This document shows positions 60,701 to 64,000 of a stretch of 64,000 nt of DNA, piece after piece (position 1 is the stretch's first letter; each line of letters starts with the position of its first letter). Source of the stretch: Kryptolebias marmoratus (Eukaryota > Chordata > Actinopteri > Cyprinodontiformes > Rivulidae). The stretch lies in the NCBI RefSeq assembly GCF_001649575.2, contig NC_051446.1:23691748-23755747 (forward strand), read 5' to 3'. The notes under the pieces are model-generated. The model was not told the origin of the DNA. It did no database searches and saw only the letters and a list, made by a program, of their open reading frames with translations. A program made the position numbers and the translations under genes.

Positions 60701-63329
60701 TCCATATTTTATTCGCAGTGGAACACAGTAAACATGTCAAATGTTTAAACTAGGAAAATGTACCATTTTTAGGAAAATATTAGTTAATTTTGACTTTAGT
60801 TAATCTCATAAAAGTTGGGACAGAGTCATGTTTCCCTTTCTGTCAGTCTGTAAACATCTGGACCTGAGGAGAGCAGCTGCGGGAGGTTTTAGAGGGAATG
60901 TTGTCCCATTCTGTCTGTAGAGGATTGTAACTGCAGTAAACGCTACATGTTTCACTGAAAAGAGACACTTTTTGCTCCCATTTCTGTATTTATCTTCACT
61001 CAAAATGATCAGGTTTTCATTCCTCGTTTGTTTTTGGTTTTTTTGAATTCTCGCTGAGATGCCATCCTCCATCAGGTCTGGTTTTTCCCCTGTAATTATT
61101 TATCAGTGTAACTGCTGCCGCTGAGATGTTGCAGGCAAACATTCATCACATCACTGCTCAGGAATGCTTTTTATTTGTCTTGTAAAGATCATCGCAAAGC
61201 GGAAACACGGCCTCGCAGCTTACAGGCTCTGAAAAACACAAATAACCTGGGATTTAATAGAATCAGAAGATGATAAATGCTGAGTTTTCATCATGATGGC
61301 TAATACAAACCTGACTTCTGACTTCTGGCACATTTGGAGACCAAAAAAAAGGTTTTGTTGCACGGCACATTCATCAACCAGAAGTTATTTAAAGTATCAG
61401 CAACGACTAACGATTCAAGCATATTTCCAGGTGAATATTTCAGGGTTCAAGTTTGTTTTTTTTGTTTGAAATAAGTAGGTATCAATCATTACCTCTGGTT
61501 TTCAGTCGTGTTGGTTTGTTTGTCCATCTCTTTGCAAGATTATGTAAAAACTAACAAACCAAAAAAAAGGTTTTTAGGAAGAAACACATAATTAATTAAA
61601 CACGATCCAGATCCTACAGTGTTTAAATGATCGTAAGGCCTTTGTGGAGGTTTGTGCTCTCCTAGTTTCTGTCTTTTTTGGGGGTTTCTTTTTTTATCAC
61701 TGCTTGGGTACAGTCAAGTTCCTGGAAGCTGCATGCATTTAATGTTTATTTTTTTGTTTGTTTGTTTTTCTGTTCACTTTCATACCCTTTACCCTCCACC
61801 CCTGACCAACTCCTCCTCCTCCTCCTTCCTTCATCATTGTATCTGTTGTCTTGGTAACCCCTCACTGCTACGACAACCACACCAAGCCTCCGTTCCTTCA
61901 GTTCTGATAGGTCCAACACGCTGAACCGGAGCTCCTTCACCAGGGACAGCATGATGATCGAGGAGATGCTGGCGCCCACTAAGGACGTGGTACGTACGCT
62001 GTGTGGGGCTGTGTGGGGCTGTGTGGGGCTGGAATGTGCTTTGTGTCCCTCGCTGGCTTCCGTCCCGCTCTGTGAGACACTAACCTGCAGCTCATTAACT
62101 TCACCAGTGACACACTTCTGTCTCCAAATGAGCCAAGCTGCCTTCGTGCTGAGCCAAAAGGAAGGCACTTCACCAATCCTCTTACACCTGGGGTGCTACT
62201 GACACAAAGACGACCAAATCCTGTTCCATTTCACTGAAAGAGGGCATCAGATAAGCTCTCAGAGCTTCCATCCAGGAAAGATTACTGTGATGGCCTACTT
62301 TCTTTGAGTCATTTGGAGAACAGTTTAAGAAATGGTCCATGATTTAACACCTGACACTATTTATTCCTGCTGTTTTAAACTCATTTAAAGCCTAAATTGT
62401 GGTTTGAAGGTACAGTTCATGTCTTACCTGTTGTAGAAAGCACTTTGAAAGAACTCAGTTTGGAGAAAATGGGTTTTTATTTTCACTGGATGGGCGCCAA
62501 CGAGGAGGGATCAGATGAAGTGGTTCACTTTTGGAGTCGACCTGATTCAAGATGGCCACAACGGCAAATCAGCCTGAGCCTAGACAAGAAATGGGAACAA
62601 CTCAATCAAATTTACAGCTTTTAAGCTACAATTTAGTGTGCTAGAAGCTGGATTCAGGAGCTGCCAGAGTGAATTTCTGCTGTTTTAAAACAATTTTAGG
62701 CCCAAAAACATTCAGAGCAGCTCTTGTTTCATTGCTGTCAGTTTTATATTACATAGTTTTTCAAGCAGGAATGTTGTGATATTCTTGCAGGAAGTGCTCC
62801 AGGCTACAACACAAGTGCTACTGCTGGCTGCTGCTGCTATTTGCACTTGCAGACCACCAAAAGATTACACGTAAAATAAAACAATGGTGTAATTCCAAGG
62901 TTTATAAATTAACTTTCACACAGGAAACTTTTTAGATTGGATTTATTTTAAGACAGCAGTAATCTTTTTTTGGTTTTAGCCCTTCTTGGACTAGCCATTA
63001 GCTCATCAGTTCAGTCAGAATAAACTCTGTTTCTCTACAGCAGGTAAGATATTAACTGTTCATGGCTTTTCCACAAAACTCCACTTAAAAAAATCTGAAT
63101 TATTCCTTTAATGTCAAAAAAACAGACGCATATTTTACATCAGGTGATCACAGCCTCTGGTTCGAGTCTGTATTTGCATGTTTTTTAAGAGGAACGTTGT
63201 GATTTGGGTTCGAATGAATAAAAACGGCTGCAGCGATGTGGCTGTCGGAGTAACGGCGTGTCGTTTCCCTTCACGCTGCTCCAGATGCTCCGTAAGGAAA
63301 GGTCTTTCATTGTAGAGAAACACAACAAG
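6784..63329 (+). CDS. ank3: ankyrin-G (ank3), 5' half; gene-level entry, continues past the window
   Basis: Ankyrin-G is a membrane adaptor that links channels and cell-adhesion proteins to spectrin, for example at axon initial segments, nodes of Ranvier and epithelial lateral membranes. The window encodes the N-terminal extension, 24 ankyrin repeats and the linker before ZU5. Exons in order: 6784-6906, 28621-28722, 29855-29953, 31789-31887, 33839-33937, 38482-38667, 39693-39716, 42624-42722, 43896-43994, 44065-44163, 44259-44456, 45090-45188, 45628-45726, 46970-47068, 48698-48895, 49935-50033, 50139-50237, 51027-51224, 51433-51531, 51744-51842, 51930-52028, 53079-53174, 53685-53757, 54074-54133, 57924-58047, 60062-60073, 61902-61989, 63285-63329. 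All junctions are AG/GT and keep one open frame. The MAHAASQL start and the [11 protein letters not shown] linker separate it from ank1 and ank2. The paralog (ank3a or ank3b) cannot be assigned. ZU5, UPA, the giant exon and the death domain lie outside. Confidence 0.95.
7208..7282. repeat. ank3: (TA)n microsatellite, about 37 units
   Basis: Long perfect TA run about 300 bases after exon 1a inside ank3 intron 1. Confidence 0.95.
7684..7711. repeat. (TG)n microsatellite
   Basis: Fourteen TG units in ank3 intron 1. Confidence 0.93.
9380..9700. repeat. CACATGTG-rich degenerate repeat
   Basis: Many acacatg, cacatgtg and catgtg words occur in both orientations in about 320 bases. The pattern suggests an old inverted-repeat element rather than a cluster of selected E-boxes. 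Confidence 0.5.
11085..11420. repeat. TTTTAGC-type degenerate repeat
   Basis: About fifteen copies of a tagctactgttttgctaatt-like unit, diverged, in intron 1. Confidence 0.75.
11873..11903. repeat. (CA)n microsatellite
   Basis: About fifteen CA units in ank3 intron 1. Confidence 0.93.
12640..13078. repeat. about 21-bp minisatellite (taaacctgagctaatgcta type)
   Basis: Around twenty degenerate units alternate between a cctgagctaatgc form, a ccagagctaatgc form and a ctggatttaatgc form, each joined by taaataaa. The forms recur in blocks, giving a higher-order repeat. Confidence 0.9.
14914..14959. other. Strong hairpin (ttaaggtagtat / atactaccttaa)
   Basis: Two 12-base perfect arms at 14921-14932 and 14948-14959 enclose a 15-base centre whose outer three positions can also pair. 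An upstream actacctt (about 14914) can pair with the same left arm, giving two mutually exclusive stems. The function is unknown. Confidence 0.6.
18490..18870 (+). repeat. Family A dispersed repeat, near full-length copy
   Basis: Runs from cgcccgccacctttcatgcc through gatgactctcagctactacc and gctgtggtggccat to gagatattttgctaacagag, about 380 bases; the fullest + strand copy. Confidence 0.8.
18884..19230 (+). repeat. Family A dispersed repeat, two further partial copies
   Basis: Starts at gttacgctcaaagcatgtgt and includes gctgtggcggccatcttgaa and gagatattttgttagtag; a second fragment begins near 19178 (gagtctcagctactaccacg). They lie immediately 3' of the MFAP4-like gene and may include its 3' UTR. 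Confidence 0.75.
19304..19572 (-). CDS. MFAP4-like exon 5, C-terminal FReD and stop
   Basis: 269 bases from phase 1 to the stop codon. It encodes [20 protein letters not shown], then the disulfide pair around [17 protein letters not shown] and a C-terminus of [18 protein letters not shown]. Acceptor ttttcctccag. No clear polyadenylation signal was found in the first ~250 bases downstream. Confidence 0.92.
19304..21474 (-). CDS. MFAP4-like secreted fibrinogen-domain protein (about 255 aa)
   Basis: Five minus-strand exons: 21474-21472 (ATG only, donor gtgaga), 20949-20719, 20554-20458, 19828-19661 and 19572-19304, giving 768 coding bases including the stop. Exon 2 encodes a hydrophobic signal peptide (RVVFVALLP then eight Ala) and the start of a fibrinogen C-terminal domain ([27 protein letters not shown]). 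Exon 3 gives [16 protein letters not shown] to GEYWLG; exon 4 [20 protein letters not shown]; exon 5 [12 protein letters not shown] with the calcium-site-like DRDQD and the cysteines of SSKCARL and [10 protein letters not shown]. Length and order fit MFAP4, a secreted extracellular-matrix and pattern-recognition lectin. The RGD of human MFAP4 is absent. The gene lies antisense inside ank3 intron 1. Ficolin or another FReD protein is less likely because no collagen region is present. Confidence 0.9.
19661..19828 (-). CDS. MFAP4-like exon 4, FReD
   Basis: 168 bases, phase 1 to phase 1, encode [18 protein letters not shown], then [18 protein letters not shown] and the [15 protein letters not shown] segment. 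Acceptor cgactcag, donor gtggga. Confidence 0.92.
20458..20554 (-). CDS. MFAP4-like exon 3, FReD core
   Basis: 97 bases, phase 0 to phase 1, encode [18 protein letters not shown] to SAAGEYWLG. Acceptor gaaaccag, donor gtaaat. The W-x(2)-Y-K-x-GFG and GEYWLG motifs are diagnostic of fibrinogen-related domains. Confidence 0.92.
20719..20949 (-). CDS. MFAP4-like exon 2, signal peptide and start of FReD
   Basis: 231 bases at phase 0. The acceptor is tttgttccatgcag and the donor gtgagg follows KWT. An ATG inside the acceptor (ccATGcag) gives an alternative start if exon 1 is not used, adding M-Q. The (GCC)-type run at about 20878-20902 writes the poly-alanine of the signal peptide. Confidence 0.85.
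21020..21190 (+). repeat. Family A dispersed repeat in MFAP4-like intron 1
   Basis: Contains aactctcagctactaccaca and gtggcagtcatcttgaatca. Confidence 0.75.
22030..22830. repeat. Large TTTTAGC-type repeat array
   Basis: About 800 bases of diverged units (ttttagctactgttttgcta type, roughly 30-37 bp), all in one orientation, between the MFAP4-like gene and the exon 1b region. Confidence 0.85.
23267..23302 (+). CDS. ank3: ank3 candidate alternative first exon 1b ([12 protein letters not shown])
   Basis: ATG in context gagaaacATGG is followed by eleven more codons ([12 protein letters not shown]) and a consensus donor gtaagt. The exon ends in phase 0, so it can join exon 2 directly and replace the basic exon 1a tail with a short acidic one. 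Ankyrin genes are known to use several alternative first exons. I do not recognise this peptide with certainty, so the call rests on start context, donor strength, phase and position 5.3 kb before exon 2. Confidence 0.5.
23995..24140 (+). repeat. Family A dispersed repeat, partial
   Basis: Contains gaggactctcagctactacc and tttcattaaaatcttgaatc. Confidence 0.65.
24590..24880 (+). mobile_element. Dispersed short element (gactgtacttatgcagtgcc type)
   Basis: Begins with ggtaaatggactgtacttat and continues through ccactcaaagctctttacaa and a gtcttgcccagggacacttc segment. I recognise this layout as a very common teleost interspersed repeat. There is no coding capacity. Confidence 0.7.
25074..25092. 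repeat. (TG)n microsatellite
   Basis: Nine to ten TG units at the left side of the gggttaggg-containing repeat. Confidence 0.9.
25110..25330. mobile_element. MITE-like repeat with telomere-like core
   Basis: Ends of type ttttaggaccacc and ggtcccaacaaggacag flank a gggttagggt-rich centre (25190-25275). I recognise this as a common fish non-autonomous repeat with inverted, diverged ends. Confidence 0.55.
25365..25470 (-). repeat. Family A dispersed repeat, partial, minus orientation
   Basis: taactcagtcaattttacag and gtgtggtagtagctgagagt read as the reverse complement of the family. Confidence 0.65.
27480..27790 (+). repeat. Family A dispersed repeat, near full-length
   Basis: Starts at cacccgccacctttcctctc, includes ggggatgactttcagctact and gctgtggcagccatcttgat, and ends gacatattttgctaacagac. 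Confidence 0.78.
28164..28374. mobile_element. Fold-back element, about 210 bp (GGACCAGGACTGGA ends)
   Basis: The left arm (gaggtgtccagttctggtcc ... tgcaggttttagatgtttct) pairs with the right arm (agaaacatctaaaacctgca ... ggaccaggactggacaccac). The left arm carries an expanded (GGTCCT)4. The centre has no coding capacity. Related copies are at 29558 and 37610. Confidence 0.85.
28621..28722 (+). CDS. ank3: ank3 exon 2, ankyrin repeat 1
   Basis: The 102 bases encode 34 residues, from [20 protein letters not shown] to GVDINICNQ. This is the capping first ankyrin repeat, common to all full-length ankyrin isoforms. Acceptor ctccctgcag, donor gtaaga, phase 0 at both ends. It accepts either exon 1a or exon 1b. 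Confidence 0.96.
29558..29782. mobile_element. hAT-like MITE, 225 bp, 17-bp perfect terminal inverted repeats
   Basis: The left end caggggtgtcaaactcc and right end ggagtttgacacccctg are exact reverse complements. The internal part contains gctccaacacacctgattca, typical of fish elements. No clean 8-bp target duplication is left. Confidence 0.85.
29855..29953 (+). CDS. ank3: ank3 exon 3, ankyrin repeat 2
   Basis: One 33-residue repeat, [18 protein letters not shown] to ANVDAATK, in 99 bases at phase 0. Acceptor ttcccag, donor gtgcgt. The GHVEVV helix and the asparagine-rich turn are standard ankyrin-repeat features. Confidence 0.96.
30931..30952. repeat. (CA)n microsatellite
   Basis: Eleven CA units in intron 3. 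Confidence 0.93.
31735..31762. repeat. (AAT)n microsatellite just before exon 4
   Basis: Nine AAT units ending 27 bases before the exon 4 start. Confidence 0.93.
31789..31887 (+). CDS. ank3: ank3 exon 4, ankyrin repeat 3
   Basis: 99 bases encode [18 protein letters not shown] to ANVNAQSQ at phase 0. The acceptor is cccaacag. The donor gtacaa runs straight into a (CA)n-(GC)n microsatellite, and an (AAT)n tract ends about 27 bases before the exon, so this exon sits between two simple repeats. Confidence 0.96.
31891..31952. repeat. (CA)n(GC)n microsatellite at the exon 4 donor
   Basis: About 24 CA units followed by six GC units begin four bases after the exon 4 boundary. Confidence 0.95.
32799..33638. 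mobile_element. hAT-type non-autonomous transposon with 8-bp target duplication
   Basis: The left end starts caggggtggaaatta; the right end finishes taatatacacccctg. The octamer aacacatc flanks both sides exactly (32791-32798 and 33639-33646), the target duplication size of hAT elements. The interior repeats accagccact and ggcggg words and contains an assembly gap, so any open frame cannot be assessed. Confidence 0.85.
33104..33474. other. Assembly gap, 371 N
   Basis: Unknown bases inside the hAT-type element in intron 4. Apparent open frames across it are artefacts. Confidence 1.
33839..33937 (+). CDS. ank3: ank3 exon 5, ankyrin repeat 4
   Basis: 99 bases encode [20 protein letters not shown] to SIATE, phase 0, acceptor ttttctag, donor gtaaaa. 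The [11 protein letters not shown] core is characteristic of repeat 4 in vertebrate ankyrins. Confidence 0.96.
36235..36395. repeat. TTTTAGC-type degenerate repeat
   Basis: Five or six diverged units in intron 5. Confidence 0.65.
37610..37795. mobile_element. Fold-back element related to the 28164 copy
   Basis: The ends tccagtcctggtcctagtgg and caccaggaccaggactggac form inverted repeats, with the same interior (tgtttctctgctctgacacc, gaaacacataaaacatgcag). Confidence 0.8.
37870..38146. repeat. 53-bp minisatellite with TTAGGG motifs, about five copies
   Basis: The unit has the form ggggttagggycttttggcc then cagggctagggttagggtc and ctcagggttgaag. Each copy holds two or three TTAGGG words. The copies are 80-95 percent alike by eye. 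Confidence 0.92.
38482..38667 (+). CDS. ank3: ank3 exon 6, ankyrin repeats 5 and 6
   Basis: 186 bases (62 codons) from [20 protein letters not shown] through [17 protein letters not shown] to DHNADVESK. Repeat 6 is the short (29-residue) repeat of ankyrins, so the exon is 186 rather than 198 bases. Acceptor tctgcag, donor gtacgg, phase 0. Confidence 0.96.
38893..39172. mobile_element. hAT-like MITE, 280 bp
   Basis: Terminal repeats tagggatgg and ccatcccta. Flanking octamers gcatacag and acatccag match at six of eight positions, consistent with an old target duplication. A+T-rich, non-coding. It lies between exons 6 and 7. Confidence 0.7.
39693..39716 (+). CDS. ank3: ank3 microexon encoding MMVNRTTE
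   Basis: Twenty-four bases between ccttctag and gtacat encode MMVNRTTE, phase 0 at both ends. The peptide matches the optional insert known between repeats 6 and 7 of ankyrin-2. Here it lies between the exons for repeats 6 and 7 of ank3, preceded by a strong C/T tract (39595-39690). Skipping or including it keeps the reading frame, so it is probably alternatively spliced. Confidence 0.88.
39717..42623. other. ank3: ank3 intron after the microexon
   Basis: 2.9 kb, A+T-rich, one family B element (41265-41738). No coding signal. Confidence 0.55.
41265..41738. mobile_element. Fold-back element, family B copy 1
   Basis: The left end ggggtagttcagatctttt ... gaactgttaatgtcttacct mirrors the right end aggtaagatattaatagcac ... 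gatctgaactatcctttt. Interior about 350 bases, non-coding. Confidence 0.8.
42624..42722 (+). CDS. ank3: ank3 exon 8, ankyrin repeat 7
   Basis: 99 bases encode [18 protein letters not shown] to AAVDFKAR, phase 0, acceptor ccctctcag, donor gtaggt. Confidence 0.96.
43232..43320 (+). mobile_element. Short dispersed repeat fragment (atttatttatatagcac type)
   Basis: The pair of motifs atttatttatatagcac and aaagtgctttacaacaac resembles the 24.6-kb element in layout and is common in fish introns. The boundaries are unclear. Confidence 0.5.
43896..43994 (+). CDS. ank3: ank3 exon 9, ankyrin repeat 8
   Basis: 99 bases encode [18 protein letters not shown] to AKIDARTK, phase 0, acceptor ctctgcag, donor gtttaa (weak after position +2). 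The following intron is only 70 bases. Confidence 0.96.
44065..44163 (+). CDS. ank3: ank3 exon 10, ankyrin repeat 9
   Basis: 99 bases encode [18 protein letters not shown] to APILSKTK, phase 0, acceptor ttgacag, donor gtgctc. The [15 protein letters not shown] wording is closer to ankyrin-G than to ankyrin-R or -B. Confidence 0.96.
44259..44456 (+). CDS. ank3: ank3 exon 11, ankyrin repeats 10 and 11
   Basis: 198 bases encode two repeats: [18 protein letters not shown] to PVDDVTN and [18 protein letters not shown] to PNAKAL. Phase 0, acceptor ccccgcag, donor gtgagg. [16 protein letters not shown] again follows the ankyrin-G pattern. Confidence 0.96.
45090..45188 (+). CDS. ank3: ank3 exon 12, ankyrin repeat 12
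   Basis: 99 bases encode [18 protein letters not shown] to ASLQAVTE, phase 0, acceptor catcttag, donor gtaacg followed nine bases later by a (TG)n run. Confidence 0.96.
45198..45222. repeat. (TG)n microsatellite after the exon 12 donor
   Basis: About twelve TG units, nine bases inside the intron. Confidence 0.93.
45628..45726 (+). CDS. ank3: ank3 exon 13, ankyrin repeat 13
   Basis: 99 bases encode [18 protein letters not shown] to ASPNTSNV, phase 0, acceptor tctccag, donor gtgagt. Confidence 0.96.
45727..48697. other. ank3: ank3 introns flanking exon 14
   Basis: Two introns (45727-46969 and 47069-48697) with unique, A+T-rich sequence. Open frames here overlap exons 13-14 or are chance. No repeat of note. 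Confidence 0.5.
46970..47068 (+). CDS. ank3: ank3 exon 14, ankyrin repeat 14
   Basis: 99 bases encode [18 protein letters not shown] to ARVDAKAK, phase 0, acceptor ctttttcag, donor gtagga. The usual MAAR is MAVR here, a mild change at a buried helix position. Confidence 0.95.
48698..48895 (+). CDS. ank3: ank3 exon 15, ankyrin repeats 15 and 16
   Basis: 198 bases encode [18 protein letters not shown] to SPDATTN and [18 protein letters not shown] to SLAITTK. Phase 0, acceptor gcgtcag, donor gtaaac. Higher G+C than the flanking introns. Confidence 0.96.
49935..50033 (+). CDS. ank3: ank3 exon 16, ankyrin repeat 17
   Basis: 99 bases encode [18 protein letters not shown] to PPDAAGK, phase 0, acceptor tctccag, donor gtgaca. 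The next intron is 105 bases. Confidence 0.96.
50139..50237 (+). CDS. ank3: ank3 exon 17, ankyrin repeat 18
   Basis: 99 bases encode [18 protein letters not shown] to SPHAAAK, phase 0, acceptor ctgttcag, donor gtaagc. The [13 protein letters not shown] core is highly conserved in ankyrin-B and -G. Confidence 0.96.
51027..51224 (+). CDS. ank3: ank3 exon 18, ankyrin repeats 19 and 20
   Basis: 198 bases encode [18 protein letters not shown] to STSAVTR and [18 protein letters not shown] to NMSNK. Phase 0, acceptor tttccag, donor gtgcgg. Confidence 0.96.
51433..51531 (+). CDS. ank3: ank3 exon 19, ankyrin repeat 21
   Basis: 99 bases encode [18 protein letters not shown] to ATIDPETK, phase 0, acceptor gtccccag, donor gtaagt. 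Confidence 0.96.
51711..51737. repeat. (TG)13 tract in the exon 20 acceptor
   Basis: TG repeat ending six bases before the exon 20 boundary. It occupies the place of the polypyrimidine tract. Confidence 0.95.
51744..51842 (+). CDS. ank3: ank3 exon 20, ankyrin repeat 22
   Basis: 99 bases encode [18 protein letters not shown] to KVNAKTK, phase 0, donor gtaggc. The acceptor tcgtcag is preceded by a (TG)13 tract (51711-51737) instead of a normal pyrimidine run. The residues LGYTPL...[10 protein letters not shown] look more like ankyrin-B than the mammalian ankyrin-G wording I recall. Confidence 0.95.
51930..52028 (+). CDS. ank3: ank3 exon 21, ankyrin repeat 23
   Basis: 99 bases encode [18 protein letters not shown] to SPNELTA, phase 0, acceptor catccacag, donor gtcagt. 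It is separated from exon 20 by an 87-base intron. Confidence 0.96.
52225..52995. repeat. Large TTTTAGC-type array before exon 22
   Basis: About 770 bases of units of the type ttttgctactttagctttta; in the middle the period becomes a dimer of about 55 bases (ccaccatcctgctac ... actagac). It fills most of the 1050-base intron before exon 22. Confidence 0.88.
53079..53174 (+). CDS. ank3: ank3 exon 22, ankyrin repeat 24 (C-terminal cap)
   Basis: 96 bases encode [18 protein letters not shown] to EETLTTQ, the last ankyrin repeat and the start of the linker. Phase 0, acceptor ttttccag, donor gtctga. A TTTTAGC-rich repeat array ends about 80 bases upstream. Confidence 0.96.
53350..53610 (-). repeat. 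Family A dispersed repeat, near full-length, minus orientation
   Basis: gttagcaaaatatctcgtga, then attcaagatggctgccagag and gtagtcgctgagagtcatcc, in the intron between exons 22 and 23. Confidence 0.78.
53656..53680. repeat. (GTTT)6 tract in the exon 23 acceptor
   Basis: Tetranucleotide repeat ending four bases before the exon 23 boundary; it supplies the T-rich part of the acceptor. Confidence 0.93.
53685..53757 (+). CDS. ank3: ank3 exon 23, linker ([20 protein letters not shown])
   Basis: 73 bases encode [17 protein letters not shown] to MSDDD plus one base, so the exon ends in phase 1. Acceptor gacag lies directly behind a (GTTT)6 run; donor gtgagc. This acidic linker is conserved across ankyrins just after the repeats. 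Confidence 0.95.
54074..54133 (+). CDS. ank3: ank3 exon 24, linker ([16 protein letters not shown])
   Basis: 60 bases, phase 1 to phase 1, encode (A)[19 protein letters not shown](G). It matches the ankyrin-G linker segment of the APEMLSD...SDVEEG type. Acceptor acccag, donor gtattt. Because length and phase are neutral, the exon could be skipped without a frame change. Confidence 0.9.
54385..54530 (-). repeat. Family A dispersed repeat, partial, minus orientation
   Basis: caagatggccgccacagctg and gagctaaaatcatccccaac occur in the same order as in the 53350 copy. Confidence 0.7.
55340..56095. mobile_element. Fold-back element, family B copy 2
   Basis: Positions 55389-55430 (atcttacctgttgtagataa onward) are nearly the exact reverse complement of 56014-56057. 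The interior holds an oligo-T run and a gaagtgctccacgctgcacc segment also seen in copy 3. Confidence 0.85.
57190..57211 (+). CDS. ank3: ank3 candidate internal first exon for a short isoform (MKCFKAG)
   Basis: ATG AAG TGC TTT AAA GCA GGA G is followed by donor gtgagt. The exon ends in phase 1, exactly the phase at which exon 25 begins, giving [20 protein letters not shown]. Mammalian ANK3 is known to have short isoforms starting with a few unique residues at this junction and lacking all ankyrin repeats. About 190 bases of fairly G+C-rich leader precede it (57000-57189). The peptide itself is not recognised. Confidence 0.6.
57924..58047 (+). CDS. ank3: ank3 exon 25, linker ([11 protein letters not shown]...[11 protein letters not shown])
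   Basis: 124 bases, entering in phase 1 and leaving in phase 2, encode [18 protein letters not shown] to [24 protein letters not shown] and EGYMGFS are ankyrin-G hallmarks and settle the paralog group. Acceptor caccaccag, donor gtaagg. Confidence 0.95.
60062..60073 (+). CDS. ank3: ank3 candidate 12-base microexon
   Basis: The bases taccaaagccag lie between acceptor cgttag and strong donor gtaagag, after a C/T-rich stretch (59970-60055). Inserted between exons 25 and 27 they add exactly four codons and keep phase 2 on both sides (junction reads S-T-K-A-S-S-D-R). Ankyrin-G transcripts are known to vary at this linker position. It is too short to call from coding content alone. Confidence 0.6.
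60630..60860. mobile_element. Remnant of a fish DNA-transposon-like repeat
   Basis: The string of motifs gatctgcaaatctcataaat, aaatgtttaaactaggaaaa and ataaaagttgggacagag in this order resembles a widespread teleost repeat that I recall from several genomes. The flanks are eroded and the superfamily is not assigned. Confidence 0.5.
61902..61989 (+). CDS. ank3: ank3 exon 27, linker ([20 protein letters not shown])
   Basis: 88 bases enter in phase 2 and leave in phase 0, encoding [18 protein letters not shown] to LAPTKDV. This matches the serine-rich ankyrin-G segment of the SSDRSYTLNRSS...SMMIEE type that precedes ZU5. Acceptor ccttcag, donor gtacgt. Confidence 0.94.
62395..63112. mobile_element. 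Fold-back element, family B copy 3
   Basis: The left end gttcatgtcttacctgttgt mirrors the right end acagcaggtaagatattaac-tgttcatgg. It contains gaagtgctccaggctacaac and, nested at 62525-62650, a minus-orientation copy of the family A repeat. Confidence 0.8.
63285..63329 (+). CDS. ank3: ank3 candidate cassette exon ([15 protein letters not shown])
   Basis: Forty-five bases between a pyrimidine-rich acceptor (tgctccag) and donor gtagat encode [15 protein letters not shown] with phase 0 at both ends, the phase left by exon 27. I do not recognise the peptide. The support is the splice sites, the open multiple-of-three length and the amphipathic basic composition. It would be an optional insert before the ZU5-proximal exon. 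Confidence 0.5.
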
Positions 63330-64000
63330 GTAGATGTTCACTGTGCATGTCCCAGGATTTTCATGCAAGTTTTCTTTTTTTTATAACGGCATCAAACACC
63401 TTGTTGTAAGTTAAAAATAATAAAGGGTAAATCTGAGAGAGAGGTAATACTCTGAGGAAGAAATGATCATTGGACAGTAAAACTGAAAGGGAAAATCTCA
63501 ATTTCTGGATTTTAAACATAAATATATAACAGAACACTAAAACACATAAACCCTGAGATTATAAAGTCATATATCTGAGAAATACTTTGAAGGAAACATC
63601 ACTTTGAAAGGTTTGGTTCAACCATCCAAACCAGTGTTTTCTTCTAAAATACACCTGTTTGCTCTTAATATGAATACTTTTTGTGATTCTGGACCAAAAT
63701 CCCAATACGTCATTACTAAATTTTATACAGTTGATGAGTAAATGGTATCAAATGAAGCAAATCATAAATTAATTATACCATGTTAGACTTATTGTGTTGG
63801 GTCTTTTAAACGTTGAGAATTTGAAGTTTTTTCCTCAGATGATTTCACTCCTCTTTCAGCTTTTACTTCTGCTGCTTTTTGCTTCTTACATAAAGGAATA
63901 ATATTCATTTTAAACCTATCAGTTGTTTTGTTGTTACCTCACGCAGCTTGGCATGATGGTTTTAGTATTTATGCAGCCACCGTTGTTAGTTACGCCACCA
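63330..64000. other. ank3: ank3 intron after the last exon in the window
   Basis: A+T-rich, no exon or recognisable repeat. The next ankyrin-G exon expected downstream (start of the ZU5-proximal region) is not reached. Confidence 0.6.

Larger units (their letters stand above)
58048..61901. other. ank3: ank3 introns around the 12-base microexon
   Basis: Contains the microexon at 60062, a transposon remnant at 60.7 kb and a stretch at 58140-58560 that resembles an eroded transposon (cacattcacacagaaacacg). No other exon is supported. Confidence 0.5.

Noticed and set aside
6784..63329. Gene considered as ank1 or ank2 instead of ank3
   Set aside because: The MAHAASQL start, the [11 protein letters not shown] and [11 protein letters not shown] repeat wording and the [11 protein letters not shown] and SDRS-TLNRSS linker all follow ankyrin-G. 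The microexon and repeat 22 are the only ankyrin-B-like parts.

Overview
The window is vertebrate, almost certainly teleost, genomic DNA. It has GT-AG introns rich in A+T, many CA/TG and TA microsatellites, short terminal-inverted-repeat (hAT-like and fold-back) elements typical of fish, and genes with fish-like intron sizes. The species cannot be named from the sequence. Nothing bacterial, phage or CRISPR-like is present.

The main content is the 5' half of an ankyrin-G gene (ank3) on the + strand, from about 6.8 kb to beyond the right edge. A basic/acidic first exon at 6784 has the start [10 protein letters not shown] known from ankyrin-G. The exons from 28.6 to 53.2 kb encode all 24 ankyrin repeats of the membrane-binding domain. 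Almost every one is 99 or 198 bp and begins and ends in phase 0. Exons from 53.7 to 62.0 kb encode the acidic linker that precedes the ZU5/spectrin-binding region, which lies outside the window. The chain 1a-2-3...-28 is open throughout: 2913 coding bases, 971 codons.

Several transcript choices can be seen. There is a second candidate first exon at 23267, a 24-base microexon (MMVNRTTE) at 39693, and an internal candidate first exon at 57190 whose splice phase matches the linker exon, which would give a short isoform without the ankyrin repeats. There is also a 12-base microexon at 60062 and a 45-base candidate cassette exon at 63285.

A second, complete gene lies antisense inside the first ank3 intron (19304-21474, minus strand). 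It encodes a secreted fibrinogen-domain protein resembling microfibril-associated glycoprotein 4 (MFAP4), about 255 aa from five exons, the first contributing only the ATG.

The rest is upstream DNA and intron. It holds a 28-bp minisatellite at the left edge, a 21-bp minisatellite near 12.9 kb, a 53-bp telomere-motif array near 38 kb, and large degenerate TTTTAGC arrays (22 kb, 52 kb). There are hAT-type non-autonomous transposons (one with an exact 8-bp target duplication and containing a 371-base assembly gap) and at least two further dispersed families, with about eleven and three copies. Several splice sites have microsatellites as their intronic flank.
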